Of a stretch of 13,359 bases of DNA, positions 1 through 6,861 are shown one piece after another. Numbering within the stretch: position 1 is the first letter of the stretch; every line of letters starts with the position of its first letter. The translations under genes and the position numbers were made by a program. Source of the DNA: CAYVUM01 sp964454795 (lineage in GTDB: Bacteria; Pseudomonadota; Alphaproteobacteria; Rhodospirillales; Defluviicoccaceae). The notes below the pieces were generated by a model that saw nothing but the letters and a program-made list of their open reading frames with translations, ran no database searches and was not told the origin of the DNA. The stretch is from positions 1 through 13,359 of the forward strand of contig CAYVUM010000093.1 in NCBI GenBank assembly GCA_964454795.1, given 5' to 3'.

Positions 1-492
1 CAGAAGTAGCTGATCTGCAATCTGCGCAAACTCAAATGTCAGATCCTGGCGATCGAGGACGGCGACCTCTCACCCGAGCACGTCGATACCATCGCCGAGC
101 AGCTCAACGTCACCGCCGTCGACGTGGTGCAGATGAACCGGCGGATCTCCAGCCCGGACATGTCCCTGAACGCTCCGCTGCGCGAGGAGGGCGAGGGCGA
201 ATGGCAGGACTGGCTCGTCGATGTCGGGGAAAGCCAGGAGGCCTCACTCGCCGACACCCAGGAGCTGACCAGTCGTCGGCGACTGTTGTCCACGGCGATG
301 AAGCACTTGAGCGACCGCGAACGCGAGATCATCTGCGAACGGCGGCTGCGCGAGGCGCCTGCGACCCTCGAACACCTGAGCCGTCGCTATGGCGTGTCTC
401 GCGAGCGGGTGCGGCAGATCGAAGTCCGCGCCTTCGAGAAACTGCAGAAGGCGGTGCGCAGCGCGCTCGTCGACCGGCGGGTCGCCGTCTGA
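1..492 (+). CDS. rpoH: RNA polymerase heat-shock sigma factor RpoH (sigma-32), 3' part, with an in-frame stop at the window edge
   Basis: This is the C-terminal half of a sigma-32 factor, which directs core RNA polymerase to heat-shock promoters. Reading from base 1, the frame gives QK*LICNLRKLKCQ, then a continuous run to TGA at 490-492. Family landmarks are the alphaproteobacterial NAPLREEGEGEWQDWLVD segment in region 3 and region 4.2 with YGVSRERVRQIEVRAFEKLQ, the -35-binding helix-turn-helix. The first residues correspond to the RpoH box, normally QKKLFFNLRK, a segment linked to core binding and regulated turnover. Here the expected second Lys codon is TAG (7-9), FF is replaced by IC, and a usual Gly by Cys (KCQ). 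From about codon 14 onward the protein looks fully normal. Either the gene carries a recent nonsense mutation or bases 1-42 are poor-quality contig-end sequence; I favour the latter. The gene is convergent with the small membrane protein gene, 49 bp away. Confidence 0.9.
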
Positions 493-522
493 TTCCGCTG
501 GGGGCCGGGCCCGCCGGGTCCG

Positions 523-536
523 GACGGCGAGCCGTC
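523..536. terminator. Weak hairpin between convergent genes
   Basis: GACGG and CCGTC form a 5-bp perfect stem around the loop CGAG, in the 49-bp gap between the rpoH stop and the stop of the leftward membrane-protein gene. The gap is otherwise very GC-rich. There is no T-tract on either side, so this is at most a weak or factor-assisted bidirectional terminator. Confidence 0.2.
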
Positions 537-541
537 GGGGT

Positions 542-1048
542 TCAGCTGCGAGTGCCTTTCCGGGTCGGATCGGTGGGCGACCCTCGGATGTTTTCACCCC
601 ACTCAGCGATCAGTTCCGCCTGACGCTTGCGCAGCGCGCTCACCTGGCGGCTGGCGAGGGTCTGCTGCACGGCCACGTGCAGCATCGGAATCGCCGCGAA
701 CAGCAGCCAGCCAAAGGCGGCGGCACTGTACATGGCGAGCAGAACGAACGGGTTGCTGAGGATTGCCTGAGCCCCGGAAACGCTGTGGGATTCGAACCAC
801 AGCTGAAAAACGAACGGCATCACCCCGGCGGCGTTCATCGCCCCAACGGCAGTGGCGGCATGGCGCGCCGGTGTCCGGTCGATGATCATCGCGACGATCG
901 ACGGCATCATGCCGATAAACAGGATGAGGAAGGTCGGCGTCGAAATGAACAAAAGGCTGATGAATGCGAATATCGTCGCAATCGACTGCCATCGCGCCGG
1001 GGCCGGCCGGACCTCCGGTTTTGCCGTCCGGGCGGGCGCCTGACCCAC
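542..1048 (-). CDS. Small multi-pass membrane protein of unknown function, coupled to the pseudokinase gene
   Basis: This is a 168-residue protein that I do not recognise as a named family. The frame is open further upstream, but those residues overlap the preceding gene and look like noise (Arg/Pro-rich). The GTG at 1048 is chosen because a GAGG ribosome site lies 5 nt before it. Visible features are a short cytosolic-looking N-terminus, a long hydrophobic stretch at about residues 22-57 that could form two helices (IATIFAFISLLF..., FLILFIGMMPSIVAMII), a third segment at about 64-84 and a fourth at about 101-126, then a charged tail (ALRKRQAELIAEW...). Three or four membrane helices are expected in the inner membrane. 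It starts 7 bp after the stop of the kinase-like gene, which itself ends in a transmembrane helix. The two products probably act together, although this is inferred from position only. Confidence 0.75.
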   Translation of the reverse strand: MGQAPARTAKPEVRPAPARWQSIATIFAFISLLFISTPTFLILFIGMMPSIVAMIIDRTPARHAATAVGAMNAAGVMPFVFQLWFESHSVSGAQAILSNPFVLLAMYSAAAFGWLLFAAIPMLHVAVQQTLASRQVSALRKRQAELIAEWGENIRGSPTDPTRKGTRS

Positions 1049-1053
1049 GACGG

Positions 1054-1057
1054 CCTC
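1054..1057 (-). promoter_or_regulatory. Shine-Dalgarno site overlapping the upstream stop codon
   Basis: On the minus strand, GAGG sits 5 nt before the GTG at 1048. Its last bases overlap the TGA (1056-1058) of the kinase-like gene. Ribosomes terminating on that gene would unload on this site, so translational coupling is likely. This site fixes the start choice for the membrane protein. Confidence 0.5.
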
Positions 1058-3194
1058 ACCAGACCCTGAGGGAGAACGACAGGCTGGTGACGGTGAACGC
1101 CACCATCGTGGCAATCCACGCCGCCGCCCGCTGGCCGGCCAGCATCCCCTGGGCTCGCCGCTGCGCCGCACTGCTTTCCATGTCGATGATCCGGCGTTCC
1201 GCGGTTTCGTACTCAGCCGTGGCGGCGTTCAGGCCAGCGCGGTCAGCGTCGCGGCGCCGGCGGTTGCTCAGAAGATCGTAGAGCTCGGACAACCGGCCCC
1301 TGGCGATCAGTTTCGGCACTTGGTCCTCGACCATCCCGCGGGTCGACCGGCTCCGGAACGAGGCCACCACCGGGCCGAGGCTCCGCCCGATCCAGGCAGC
1401 GAGCCCGGGAAGGGCCGTGAGGCTGTGGGTCCGCTGCAGCATCGCATAGAGGCCGAGGATCGCGACCGTGCGACGAACGTCGTCCGCATCGGCGAGGCCG
1501 GCCAGGAACGGCGCAACGCCGGTCTCGTAGCGACTGGCGATGAACGCGGCGATGTGCCGGTCCATGGGCGGTCCCTGGTCGGCCGTCTTGTCTGCAGCCG
1601 CTTCCAGCGCCAGGACCAAGGCATCCCCTTCGACCACATGGGCGTGGGCAACCAGCGGGCTCTGGCAGGACAGGCCCGGATTGGCCGCATACAGACAACG
1701 CTCGGGTCCGGCGCCAATGTCCCGCTGGCGGATAAACCGGCCGAGTTCGTCGATGTGTTTGCGGCGCAGACTGCCGATCACCGGTCCGGCCAGACGGGCG
1801 GCGGTGTCGGCGAGGCCGAGCGCCAGGGCTTCCGCCGGCGTCTGCCGGTTGTTCTGGCGCAGCCACGCGAAGGCGAAAGCCGGGCCAAGCCCGTCCGGCA
1901 TGAAATCGAAGCCGCGATAGCGGACCGGCCCGGCGGGATCGAGAAGCTGGACGATCCGGGTGACCAGGAATTCATCGGAGCCGAATACGTTGTCGCGCTG
2001 GTTGGCGGTCGTGGCCCGCACCTCCGCCACCGCTGCCGCCAGATCGGCGTCCTTGTAGCGCTGCGCCAGCCAGGCGTCGAGGTCGCCTGAGCGAATGGTC
2101 TCGGCCGCTGCGGGCGGGGCGAGCGAAAACGCCCTGGCCAGTTCCCGCAGCGTCAGAAAGGCGCCGTCGGCGAACGGAAACGGCGCCGAGGGCCGGGTCT
2201 CCTGGCGTTTCGGACGGGTCAGCTGCCGCTGCCCGCCCATCCAGGAGTCCAGGTTGTCGAGGGTCCAGCGCTGCTGCGGGTCATCGGCGAGCATCCCGCG
2301 CAGGGGCTCAACGAGGCTTAAGGGGATGCGCTGGTGCTCGCAGAGCAAAGCGTAGGATCCGTGCGCCAGCTTGGCCTGGATGATCTGGTCGTCGGTCAGG
2401 TCGGCAACCGCCTCGCGTCCCGAGGCGACCAGGGCAACGGTGACGCCGAGGGCGTAGACATCGTCGGCGATCGAGCCGTCGCCGCGGCCCGCCAACATCG
2501 CCATCGCCCGCTCCACCGGTTCGAACAGGAGCGGTTGGCCGAAGCCGGGCGGGGCGGTGACGCATTCGCCGAGCACCAGTTCGCTGCGCTGATCGTCGAG
2601 GAAGGGCAGGTTCGCCGGCCGGATCGCCCGGTGGGTCAGGCCGATCGTCTCCAGGCTGCGCAGGCCGCGAAGCATGGGGGCAATGATCCGCCGAGGTACC
2701 TCATACTCACTGAGCCGCGGCTGGGCGGGATCGGCGACCAGGTCGGCGAGGGTACCGCCGAGCGGCCGTCGCATCACCACCACGCTCAGCCGCCGCCCTG
2801 CTGGCGGCCAGAAGATCACGCCGCTGTCGATCAGCGGCAGAACCCCGGGCGGCGCCGATTTGCGCAGGCGGCTGATCGCGTTGGAACGCAGCGGCAGATC
2901 GGGCTGGCAAAGCAGGGCGAAATTCGGGCGGTCGGGGTTATGCAGGTCACTGACCGCATAGGCCTCGGCACTCGGCGCATCGAAGCCAGCGAGATGAGCA
3001 CGGTGATTGATCTGGTAGCGCCTGTGCAGCACCGGCATGTCGGCCGGGACCCGCCCGGCCGTCCCCCGCTCGCCCGCCGCCTGCGCGTTGGTCACCTGCG
3101 CGTTGGTCACCTGCGCGTTGGTCACCTGCGCGTTGGTCACCTGCTCAGGGCCGTTCGTCTCCGCCATCGCCGTCTGTCGCGACCCCGGCGCCAT
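1056..3194 (-). CDS. Membrane-anchored Ser/Thr kinase-like protein (probable pseudokinase)
   Basis: This 712-residue protein has a degenerate kinase fold at its N-terminal half. Visible kinase landmarks, numbered from the ATG at 3194, are LTHRAIRPANLPF at about 186-198 (in place of the HRDLKPEN loop), VLGECVTAPP at about 207-216 (in place of DFG) and DDVYALGVTVALVASG at about 244-259 (the F-helix SDVYSLG motif). The catalytic Asp of HRD is Ala, the metal-binding DFG Asp is absent, and I see no clear glycine loop or VAIK lysine. Catalysis by the usual mechanism is therefore unlikely. A second region at about 340-640 is unassigned. A charged, possibly coiled-coil stretch at about 644-690 precedes one hydrophobic segment (about 691-709), so most of the protein would be cytosolic and tail-anchored. 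Residues 19-38 are four VTNAQ repeats. The start is uncertain: TTG 3200, ATG 3194 and ATG 3167 are all in frame, and GGAG lies 10 nt before the TTG. The gene follows purA after 106 bp. Confidence 0.8.
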   Translation of the reverse strand: MAPGSRQTAMAETNGPEQVTNAQVTNAQVTNAQVTNAQAAGERGTAGRVPADMPVLHRRYQINHRAHLAGFDAPSAEAYAVSDLHNPDRPNFALLCQPDLPLRSNAISRLRKSAPPGVLPLIDSGVIFWPPAGRRLSVVVMRRPLGGTLADLVADPAQPRLSEYEVPRRIIAPMLRGLRSLETIGLTHRAIRPANLPFLDDQRSELVLGECVTAPPGFGQPLLFEPVERAMAMLAGRGDGSIADDVYALGVTVALVASGREAVADLTDDQIIQAKLAHGSYALLCEHQRIPLSLVEPLRGMLADDPQQRWTLDNLDSWMGGQRQLTRPKRQETRPSAPFPFADGAFLTLRELARAFSLAPPAAAETIRSGDLDAWLAQRYKDADLAAAVAEVRATTANQRDNVFGSDEFLVTRIVQLLDPAGPVRYRGFDFMPDGLGPAFAFAWLRQNNRQTPAEALALGLADTAARLAGPVIGSLRRKHIDELGRFIRQRDIGAGPERCLYAANPGLSCQSPLVAHAHVVEGDALVLALEAAADKTADQGPPMDRHIAAFIASRYETGVAPFLAGLADADDVRRTVAILGLYAMLQRTHSLTALPGLAAWIGRSLGPVVASFRSRSTRGMVEDQVPKLIARGRLSELYDLLSNRRRRDADRAGLNAATAEYETAERRIIDMESSAAQRRAQGMLAGQRAAAWIATMVAFTVTSLSFSLRVW
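3081..3140. repeat. Perfect tandem repeat, 4 x 15 bp, inside the pseudokinase gene
   Basis: The plus-strand unit CTGCGCGTTGGTCAC is repeated four times without a mismatch (3081-3095, 3096-3110, 3111-3125, 3126-3140) and followed by a partial CTGC. On the coding strand it encodes VTNAQ four times near the N-terminus of the kinase-like protein. The unit is a multiple of three, so gain or loss of copies keeps the frame. Confidence 0.97.
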
Positions 3195-3284
3195 CGTCAA
3201 ACCGACGGCGCTCCAAGCCTGCAGGGTAGGACGCGCGGCATTGACGAACGCTTAATCTCCGGCAGCCGCGTCCCGGACCGGGCC

Positions 3285-3300
3285 GGCGGACAGTCCCGCC
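3285..3300 (-). terminator. Hairpin directly after purA
   Basis: On the minus strand, GGCGG(G) and (T)CCGCC form a 5-bp stem plus one G-U pair around the loop ACTG, starting right after the purA stop codon. No U-run follows. It may stabilise the 3' end or partly terminate before the kinase-like gene. The rest of the 106-bp gap shows no promoter I would defend. Confidence 0.3.
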
Positions 3301-4593
3301 TCAGGCTACGAAGGGATCCTGCATCATGATCGTGTCATCCCGCTCCGGGCTCGTGGACAGGAGGTGCACGGGCGCGCCGATCAGTTCCTCGATCCGCCGG
3401 ACATATTTGACCGTTGTCGCCGGCAGATCGGCCCAGGTGCGCGCCCCCCGGGTGCTCTCCGACCAGCCGTCGAGGGTCTCGTAGACCGGCTCCACCCGGA
3501 CCTGCTGTTCCGTTGACGCCGGCAGGTGGTCAAGCGCCGCGCCGTTCAGGCGATAGCCGACGCAGACCTTCAGCGGCGCCATGCCGTCGAGCACGTCCAG
3601 CTTGGTCAGGGCGATACCGTCGATGCTGTTGACCTTGACGGCCTGGCGAACCAGGACGGCATCGAACCAGCCGCAGCGCCGGGCCCGACCGGTGACTGTG
3701 CCGAACTCATGGCCGCGCTCGCCAAGGCGGCGGCCGGTCTCGTCGTCCAGTTCGGTCGGAAACGGCCCTGATCCGACCCGGGTGGTGTAGGCCTTGGTGA
3801 TGCCGAGCACGTAGTCCAGGGCGTGGGGGCCCACGCCCGAGCCGGCCGCGGCCTGGCCGGCGACGGTGTTGGAAGACGTGACATACGGGAAGGTGCCGTG
3901 ATCAATGTCGAGCATGGTTCCCTGGGCGCCCTCAAACAGGACCCGCTTACCCGCGGCGCGGGCGTCGTCGAGGGTTTTCCAGACGGTGTCGGCGTAGGGG
4001 AGGATCGCCGGGGCGATCGCGGTCAGCTCGTCAAGCAGCTTGTCGCGGTCGATCGCCGGCATCCCGAGGCCTTTGAACAGGGCGTTGTGGTGGAACAGCA
4101 GTGCGTCGACCTTGGCGGCGACAATCTGCGGATTGGCCAGGTCGCCGAGGCGGACGGCACGCCGGGCCACCTTGTCCTCATAAGCCGGGCCGATGCCGCG
4201 GCCGGTGGTGCCGATCTTCAGCCGCCCGAGGGCGATCTCCCGCGCCTTGTCGAGCTCCCGGTGGAGCGGCAGGATCAGCACCACGTTCTCGGCGATCCGC
4301 AGGTTCACCGGGCTGATCTCAACGCCCTGATCGGCGAGCGTGCGGATTTCCGCGGTGAGGGCCCAGGGGTCGAGAACGACACCGTTGCCGATCACCGCCA
4401 GCCGGCCGCGCCGGACCACGCCCGAGGGCAGCAGGCTCAGCTTGTAGGTTACGCCGTCGATGACCAGGGTATGGCCGGCATTGTGGCCGCCCTGGAAGCG
4501 GACGACCACATCGGCGCGCTCCGACAGCCTGTCGACGATCTTGCCCTTTCCCGCGTCTCCCCTTTGCGTCCCGATGACGACGACATTGGCCAT
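3301..4593 (-). CDS. purA: Adenylosuccinate synthetase
   Basis: PurA joins IMP and aspartate using GTP to give adenylosuccinate, the first committed step to AMP; it is cytosolic and acts as a dimer. The 430 residues are the usual length. Visible motifs are the N-terminal loop around residues 8-18, FQGGHNAGHTLVIDG with the catalytic His41, KIGTTGRGIGPAYEDKVARR (IMP binding, second family signature), LFEGAQGTMLDIDHGTFPYV, SSNTVAGQAAAGSGVGP, TGRARRCGWFDAV (GTP/aspartate-loop arginines) and TKLDVLDG. The oddity is the first signature, normally QWGDEGKG: here it is Q-R-G-D-A-G-K-G, with Arg11 and Ala14. Asp13 and His41 are retained. Residue 22 is also Arg where relatives often have Trp. Everything else looks functional. 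The ATG at 4593 is preceded by AGGAAA at about 9 nt. hisZ ends 35 bp upstream, which suggests an operon. Confidence 0.97.
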   Translation of the reverse strand: MANVVVIGTQRGDAGKGKIVDRLSERADVVVRFQGGHNAGHTLVIDGVTYKLSLLPSGVVRRGRLAVIGNGVVLDPWALTAEIRTLADQGVEISPVNLRIAENVVLILPLHRELDKAREIALGRLKIGTTGRGIGPAYEDKVARRAVRLGDLANPQIVAAKVDALLFHHNALFKGLGMPAIDRDKLLDELTAIAPAILPYADTVWKTLDDARAAGKRVLFEGAQGTMLDIDHGTFPYVTSSNTVAGQAAAGSGVGPHALDYVLGITKAYTTRVGSGPFPTELDDETGRRLGERGHEFGTVTGRARRCGWFDAVLVRQAVKVNSIDGIALTKLDVLDGMAPLKVCVGYRLNGAALDHLPASTEQQVRVEPVYETLDGWSESTRGARTWADLPATTVKYVRRIEELIGAPVHLLSTSPERDDTIMMQDPFVA

Positions 4594-4628
4594 GCTGGAC
4601 GTTTCCTGTTTTACCTGGTTCGGGACGT

Positions 4629-5798
4629 TCAGGAGGCGGCGGCGGCGACCGGCCGGGGCCCGCCGTCGGCGAGAATGTGGCTGCAGCCAAGCCGGCGGGC
4701 GGTCCCCTCCGGATCGTGGGCGTCCGCAAAGATGGCAACCGTGACCCAGCCCTGTGCGCGCAGGCGGTGAGCTGTCTCCAGCGGTGTGCCGGGTGGGAGC
4801 AGGACCCGCCCGGCGCGCGGTTCCGGCTTCGCCACCTCCAGAACCGCGTCGGTGTAGAGGGTGATCCCGGTTGCCGGCTCGCTGAAGGCGGAGTGGTAGC
4901 GGCCACCACGGCCGAGATCACCGCGGGCGCCGCGGGCGAACAGTGCGAATGTGACCCCGGTGTGGTATTCGAAGCCGCGCCGCTCGACCGGGTCAAGGCC
5001 GAGGGTGAGATCGGGGGCATCGTGGCGGATCCGGGCGATGACCTGAGCGAGGCGGGCCCGCTCCGCCGCCGCCTCCCCGGGAAGCTCGAGGGCATTGAGG
5101 GCGGTCAATGCCGGCTCGACGGGCCCCACCAGGTCGACCAGCCGGGCAAGCAGGTCGGCGCGGCCGGGACCGATCCGGGCGGCGAAGCTGGCCACGGCCG
5201 CGGTATCCTTGCGGTCGAGGGCAGCGCGCAGCTCGGCCGCGGGGTCCGGCTCCAGGACCGCGCTGCCGGCGCTGAGGATCGCCGGCACCAGCGTCGGCAC
5301 GCCGAGGTCGACAGTGACGTTCGAGATACCAAGGGCCGTCACCGCCTCGAACGCCATCACCACAACCTCCGCATCGGCGGCCGGGTCGCTGCTGCCGATC
5401 AGTTCGGCACCGGCCTGCCCGAACTGCCGGATCGACCGCAGCGGTGATGCACGGGCGCGGATCACCTGGCCCGCATAGCAGAGCCGCAGCGGCCGCGGCG
5501 AATGGCCGAGCCGTTCGCCGGCGATCCGGGCCACCTGAACGGTCATGTCGGAGCGCAGCGCCAGCATCCGCTGCGAGAGCGGGTCCATCAACCGGAAGGT
5601 GCGCCCGGCCAGTGCCGAGCCGCTGCCGGACAGCAGCCGGTCCTCGAATTCGATCAGCGGCGGCTTGACCCGGTCATAGCCGTGCCCCGCGAACACTGCC
5701 ATCACCCGCTCGACCGCTGCCGCCTCGATCTCGGCGAACGGGGGCAGAACGTCAACGATCCCGGCCGGCAGGGGCGTGGTGGTCGGCAACTCAGTCAT
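4629..5798 (-). CDS. hisZ: ATP phosphoribosyltransferase regulatory subunit HisZ
   Basis: HisZ is a catalytically inactive paralogue of histidyl-tRNA synthetase. It assembles with the short form of HisG to make the first enzyme of histidine biosynthesis and to sense histidine. The 389 residues match the family length and lack the anticodon-binding domain of HisS. Motifs seen are LPAGIVDVLPP near the N-terminus, GYDRVKPPLIEFED, TFRLMDPLSQRMLALRSDMT (class II synthetase-like), LRLCYAGQVIR, RQFGQAGAELIGS and RGFEYHTGVTFALFARG with LGRGGRY. The reading frame extends to a TTG at 5855, but the ATG at 5798 gives the expected N-terminus; no convincing Shine-Dalgarno precedes either. No hisG is present in the window. 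It precedes purA by 35 bp and lies 135 bp after the exported-protein gene. The MTVQVARIA segment has Val where Pro or Leu is more usual, a minor deviation. Confidence 0.93.
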   Translation of the reverse strand: MTELPTTTPLPAGIVDVLPPFAEIEAAAVERVMAVFAGHGYDRVKPPLIEFEDRLLSGSGSALAGRTFRLMDPLSQRMLALRSDMTVQVARIAGERLGHSPRPLRLCYAGQVIRARASPLRSIRQFGQAGAELIGSSDPAADAEVVVMAFEAVTALGISNVTVDLGVPTLVPAILSAGSAVLEPDPAAELRAALDRKDTAAVASFAARIGPGRADLLARLVDLVGPVEPALTALNALELPGEAAAERARLAQVIARIRHDAPDLTLGLDPVERRGFEYHTGVTFALFARGARGDLGRGGRYHSAFSEPATGITLYTDAVLEVAKPEPRAGRVLLPPGTPLETAHRLRAQGWVTVAIFADAHDPEGTARRLGCSHILADGGPRPVAAAAS

Positions 5799-5933
5799 CG
5801 CCGGTGTCAGCGGGCTCAGACCCGCGGCGCCGGGAGGCACAGCGAAGCCATCCAACCGCCGAGCCGGGCAGTCTCCCCGACCCTGCGACGCCGCCGCCCG
5901 CCGGACCCGCGCCCCGGGGAAGATGGCAGCGGC

Positions 5934-6554
5934 TCACTGCAACGGAACCGTCCGGGCCCGCGCGGTCTTGCCGAGATTGTCCGCGAGCCCCGGGATCATC
6001 GCCTCAACCAGCCAGCGGCCATCGCCGCGACCCAGGTCGGCGGTGGTCCAGCCGTGCCAGAGGGTCCGACCTGAGCTCATGTTTTCAAGGCGGGCATCCA
6101 GGCGATAGCGGCTGGGGCTGACCTCTGCCGGCCGCTCCGGACGGTTGATCAGTCCGCCCTTGCGGGTGTCGTAGAGATTGAGCTGGTAGCTGTCCAGGTC
6201 CTTGCCGGCCCGCTCGTTGTAGCCGCGCTCGGCGGTGATCAGCGCCCCGCTCTCATAGCTCCAGAATCCCGGCTCGTCGCTCGGCGAGACGGTGAGGACC
6301 AGCGTTACCGGGACACTGGCGATGGCGTAGCCGCGCGCCCGCAGGGCCTGCTCGAACTGTTGCTTCAGGGCGGCGCTGGCATCCGAGTTGTCGAGGACCC
6401 GCACGTGGATCGGCTCGCGGTCGGGGATCGGCTGGTAGGAAACGGCGTTGAGCACGGCCCCGGCCGCGTCCTGGGCCGCAACTCCGGCAGAGTGACCGGC
6501 CAGGACCACCAGTGCCGTCGCAAGGGCAAGGCAAGCCCGCCGAAATCGTCGCAT
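5934..6554 (-). CDS. Exported protein of unknown function with an N-terminal signal peptide
   Basis: This 206-residue protein begins MRRFRRACLALATALVV..., a basic N-region and hydrophobic core ending in GVAAQDA. It is a typical Sec signal peptide with cleavage expected near residue 27. No lipobox cysteine is present, so it should be soluble in the periplasm. The mature part contains IHVRVLDNSDASAALKQQFEQALRARGY, then a beta-rich region (VTLVLTVS, YQLNLYDT, YRLDARLENMSSGRTLWHGWTTADL). This vaguely recalls periplasmic DUF4136- or LptE-type folds, which is a suspicion and not an assignment. The ATG at 6554 is chosen because GGAG lies 10 nt ahead and the signal peptide begins there. ATG 6569 is an alternative, while the much longer open frame to 6761 adds non-protein-like sequence. 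It may be first in the hisZ-purA transcript, or separate from it given the 135-bp gap. Confidence 0.75.
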   Translation of the reverse strand: MRRFRRACLALATALVVLAGHSAGVAAQDAAGAVLNAVSYQPIPDREPIHVRVLDNSDASAALKQQFEQALRARGYAIASVPVTLVLTVSPSDEPGFWSYESGALITAERGYNERAGKDLDSYQLNLYDTRKGGLINRPERPAEVSPSRYRLDARLENMSSGRTLWHGWTTADLGRGDGRWLVEAMIPGLADNLGKTARARTVPLQ

Positions 6555-6861
6555 GGCCACGCGCTCCATTCTCTGGCTGAAGCGTCCATCCCGGCACACT
6601 GGCCCGGCATTGACAAAACGTCCGGCGAGACTGGGCTCGCGGCGGATCAAAGTCAATTGGCGCGCACCCGCTCGCTGACATACTGCCGGCTGGCTGCTGC
6701 CGGTTGGGGTGCGATTGACAGGCCCCCGCCTCTCCGCCGGATCTCGCGCGCTGTCGGCCACAGGAGAGAGCCAGGCTGTTGCATCTGTTGACAGCGGCCA
6801 CGGCGCCGATTACCGGACAGTCCAGCCCAAACGAAGATGAAAGCCGGGGAGCAGCAGGGAC
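6555..6861. other. Divergent intergenic region
   Basis: These 307 bp separate the leftward exported-protein gene from the rightward gamma-glutamyltransferase gene and should carry both promoters. TTGACA occurs three times on the plus strand (6610-6615, 6715-6720, 6788-6793). Only the last has an acceptable partner. A minus-strand TTGACT at 6654-6659 has no good -10. I see no small gene or structured RNA here. Confidence 0.5.
6788..6816 (+). promoter_or_regulatory. Candidate sigma-70 promoter for the gamma-glutamyltransferase gene
   Basis: A perfect -35 box TTGACA (6788-6793) is followed after 17 bp by TACCGG (6811-6816). The -10 box is a poor match, sharing only TA at its start. Its position about 45 bp before the TTG start fits, but the call rests mainly on the -35 hexamer and spacing. 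Confidence 0.3.

Noticed and set aside
36..623. Plus-strand 195-codon frame overlapping rpoH
   Set aside because: It is Arg-rich shadow sequence. The frame ending at 492 carries the unmistakable sigma-32 regions 3 and 4.
3081..3140. Possible CRISPR array
   Set aside because: The 15-bp units are contiguous with no spacers, encode an in-frame peptide repeat, and have no cas genes nearby.
3823..4770. Plus-strand open frame antisense to purA and hisZ
   Set aside because: It has no recognisable domain and covers the fully supported purA coding region. Antisense openness is expected at this GC content.
5799..5855. Longer HisZ starting at TTG 5855
   Set aside because: The 19 extra residues are Gly/Pro/Ala-rich and unlike the family N-terminus. 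The ATG at 5798 gives the standard start just before LPAGIVDVLPP.
6610..6743. Additional promoters at the TTGACA hexamers 6610-6615 and 6715-6720
   Set aside because: No acceptable -10 hexamer occurs 16-18 bp downstream of either, so a -35 match alone is not enough.
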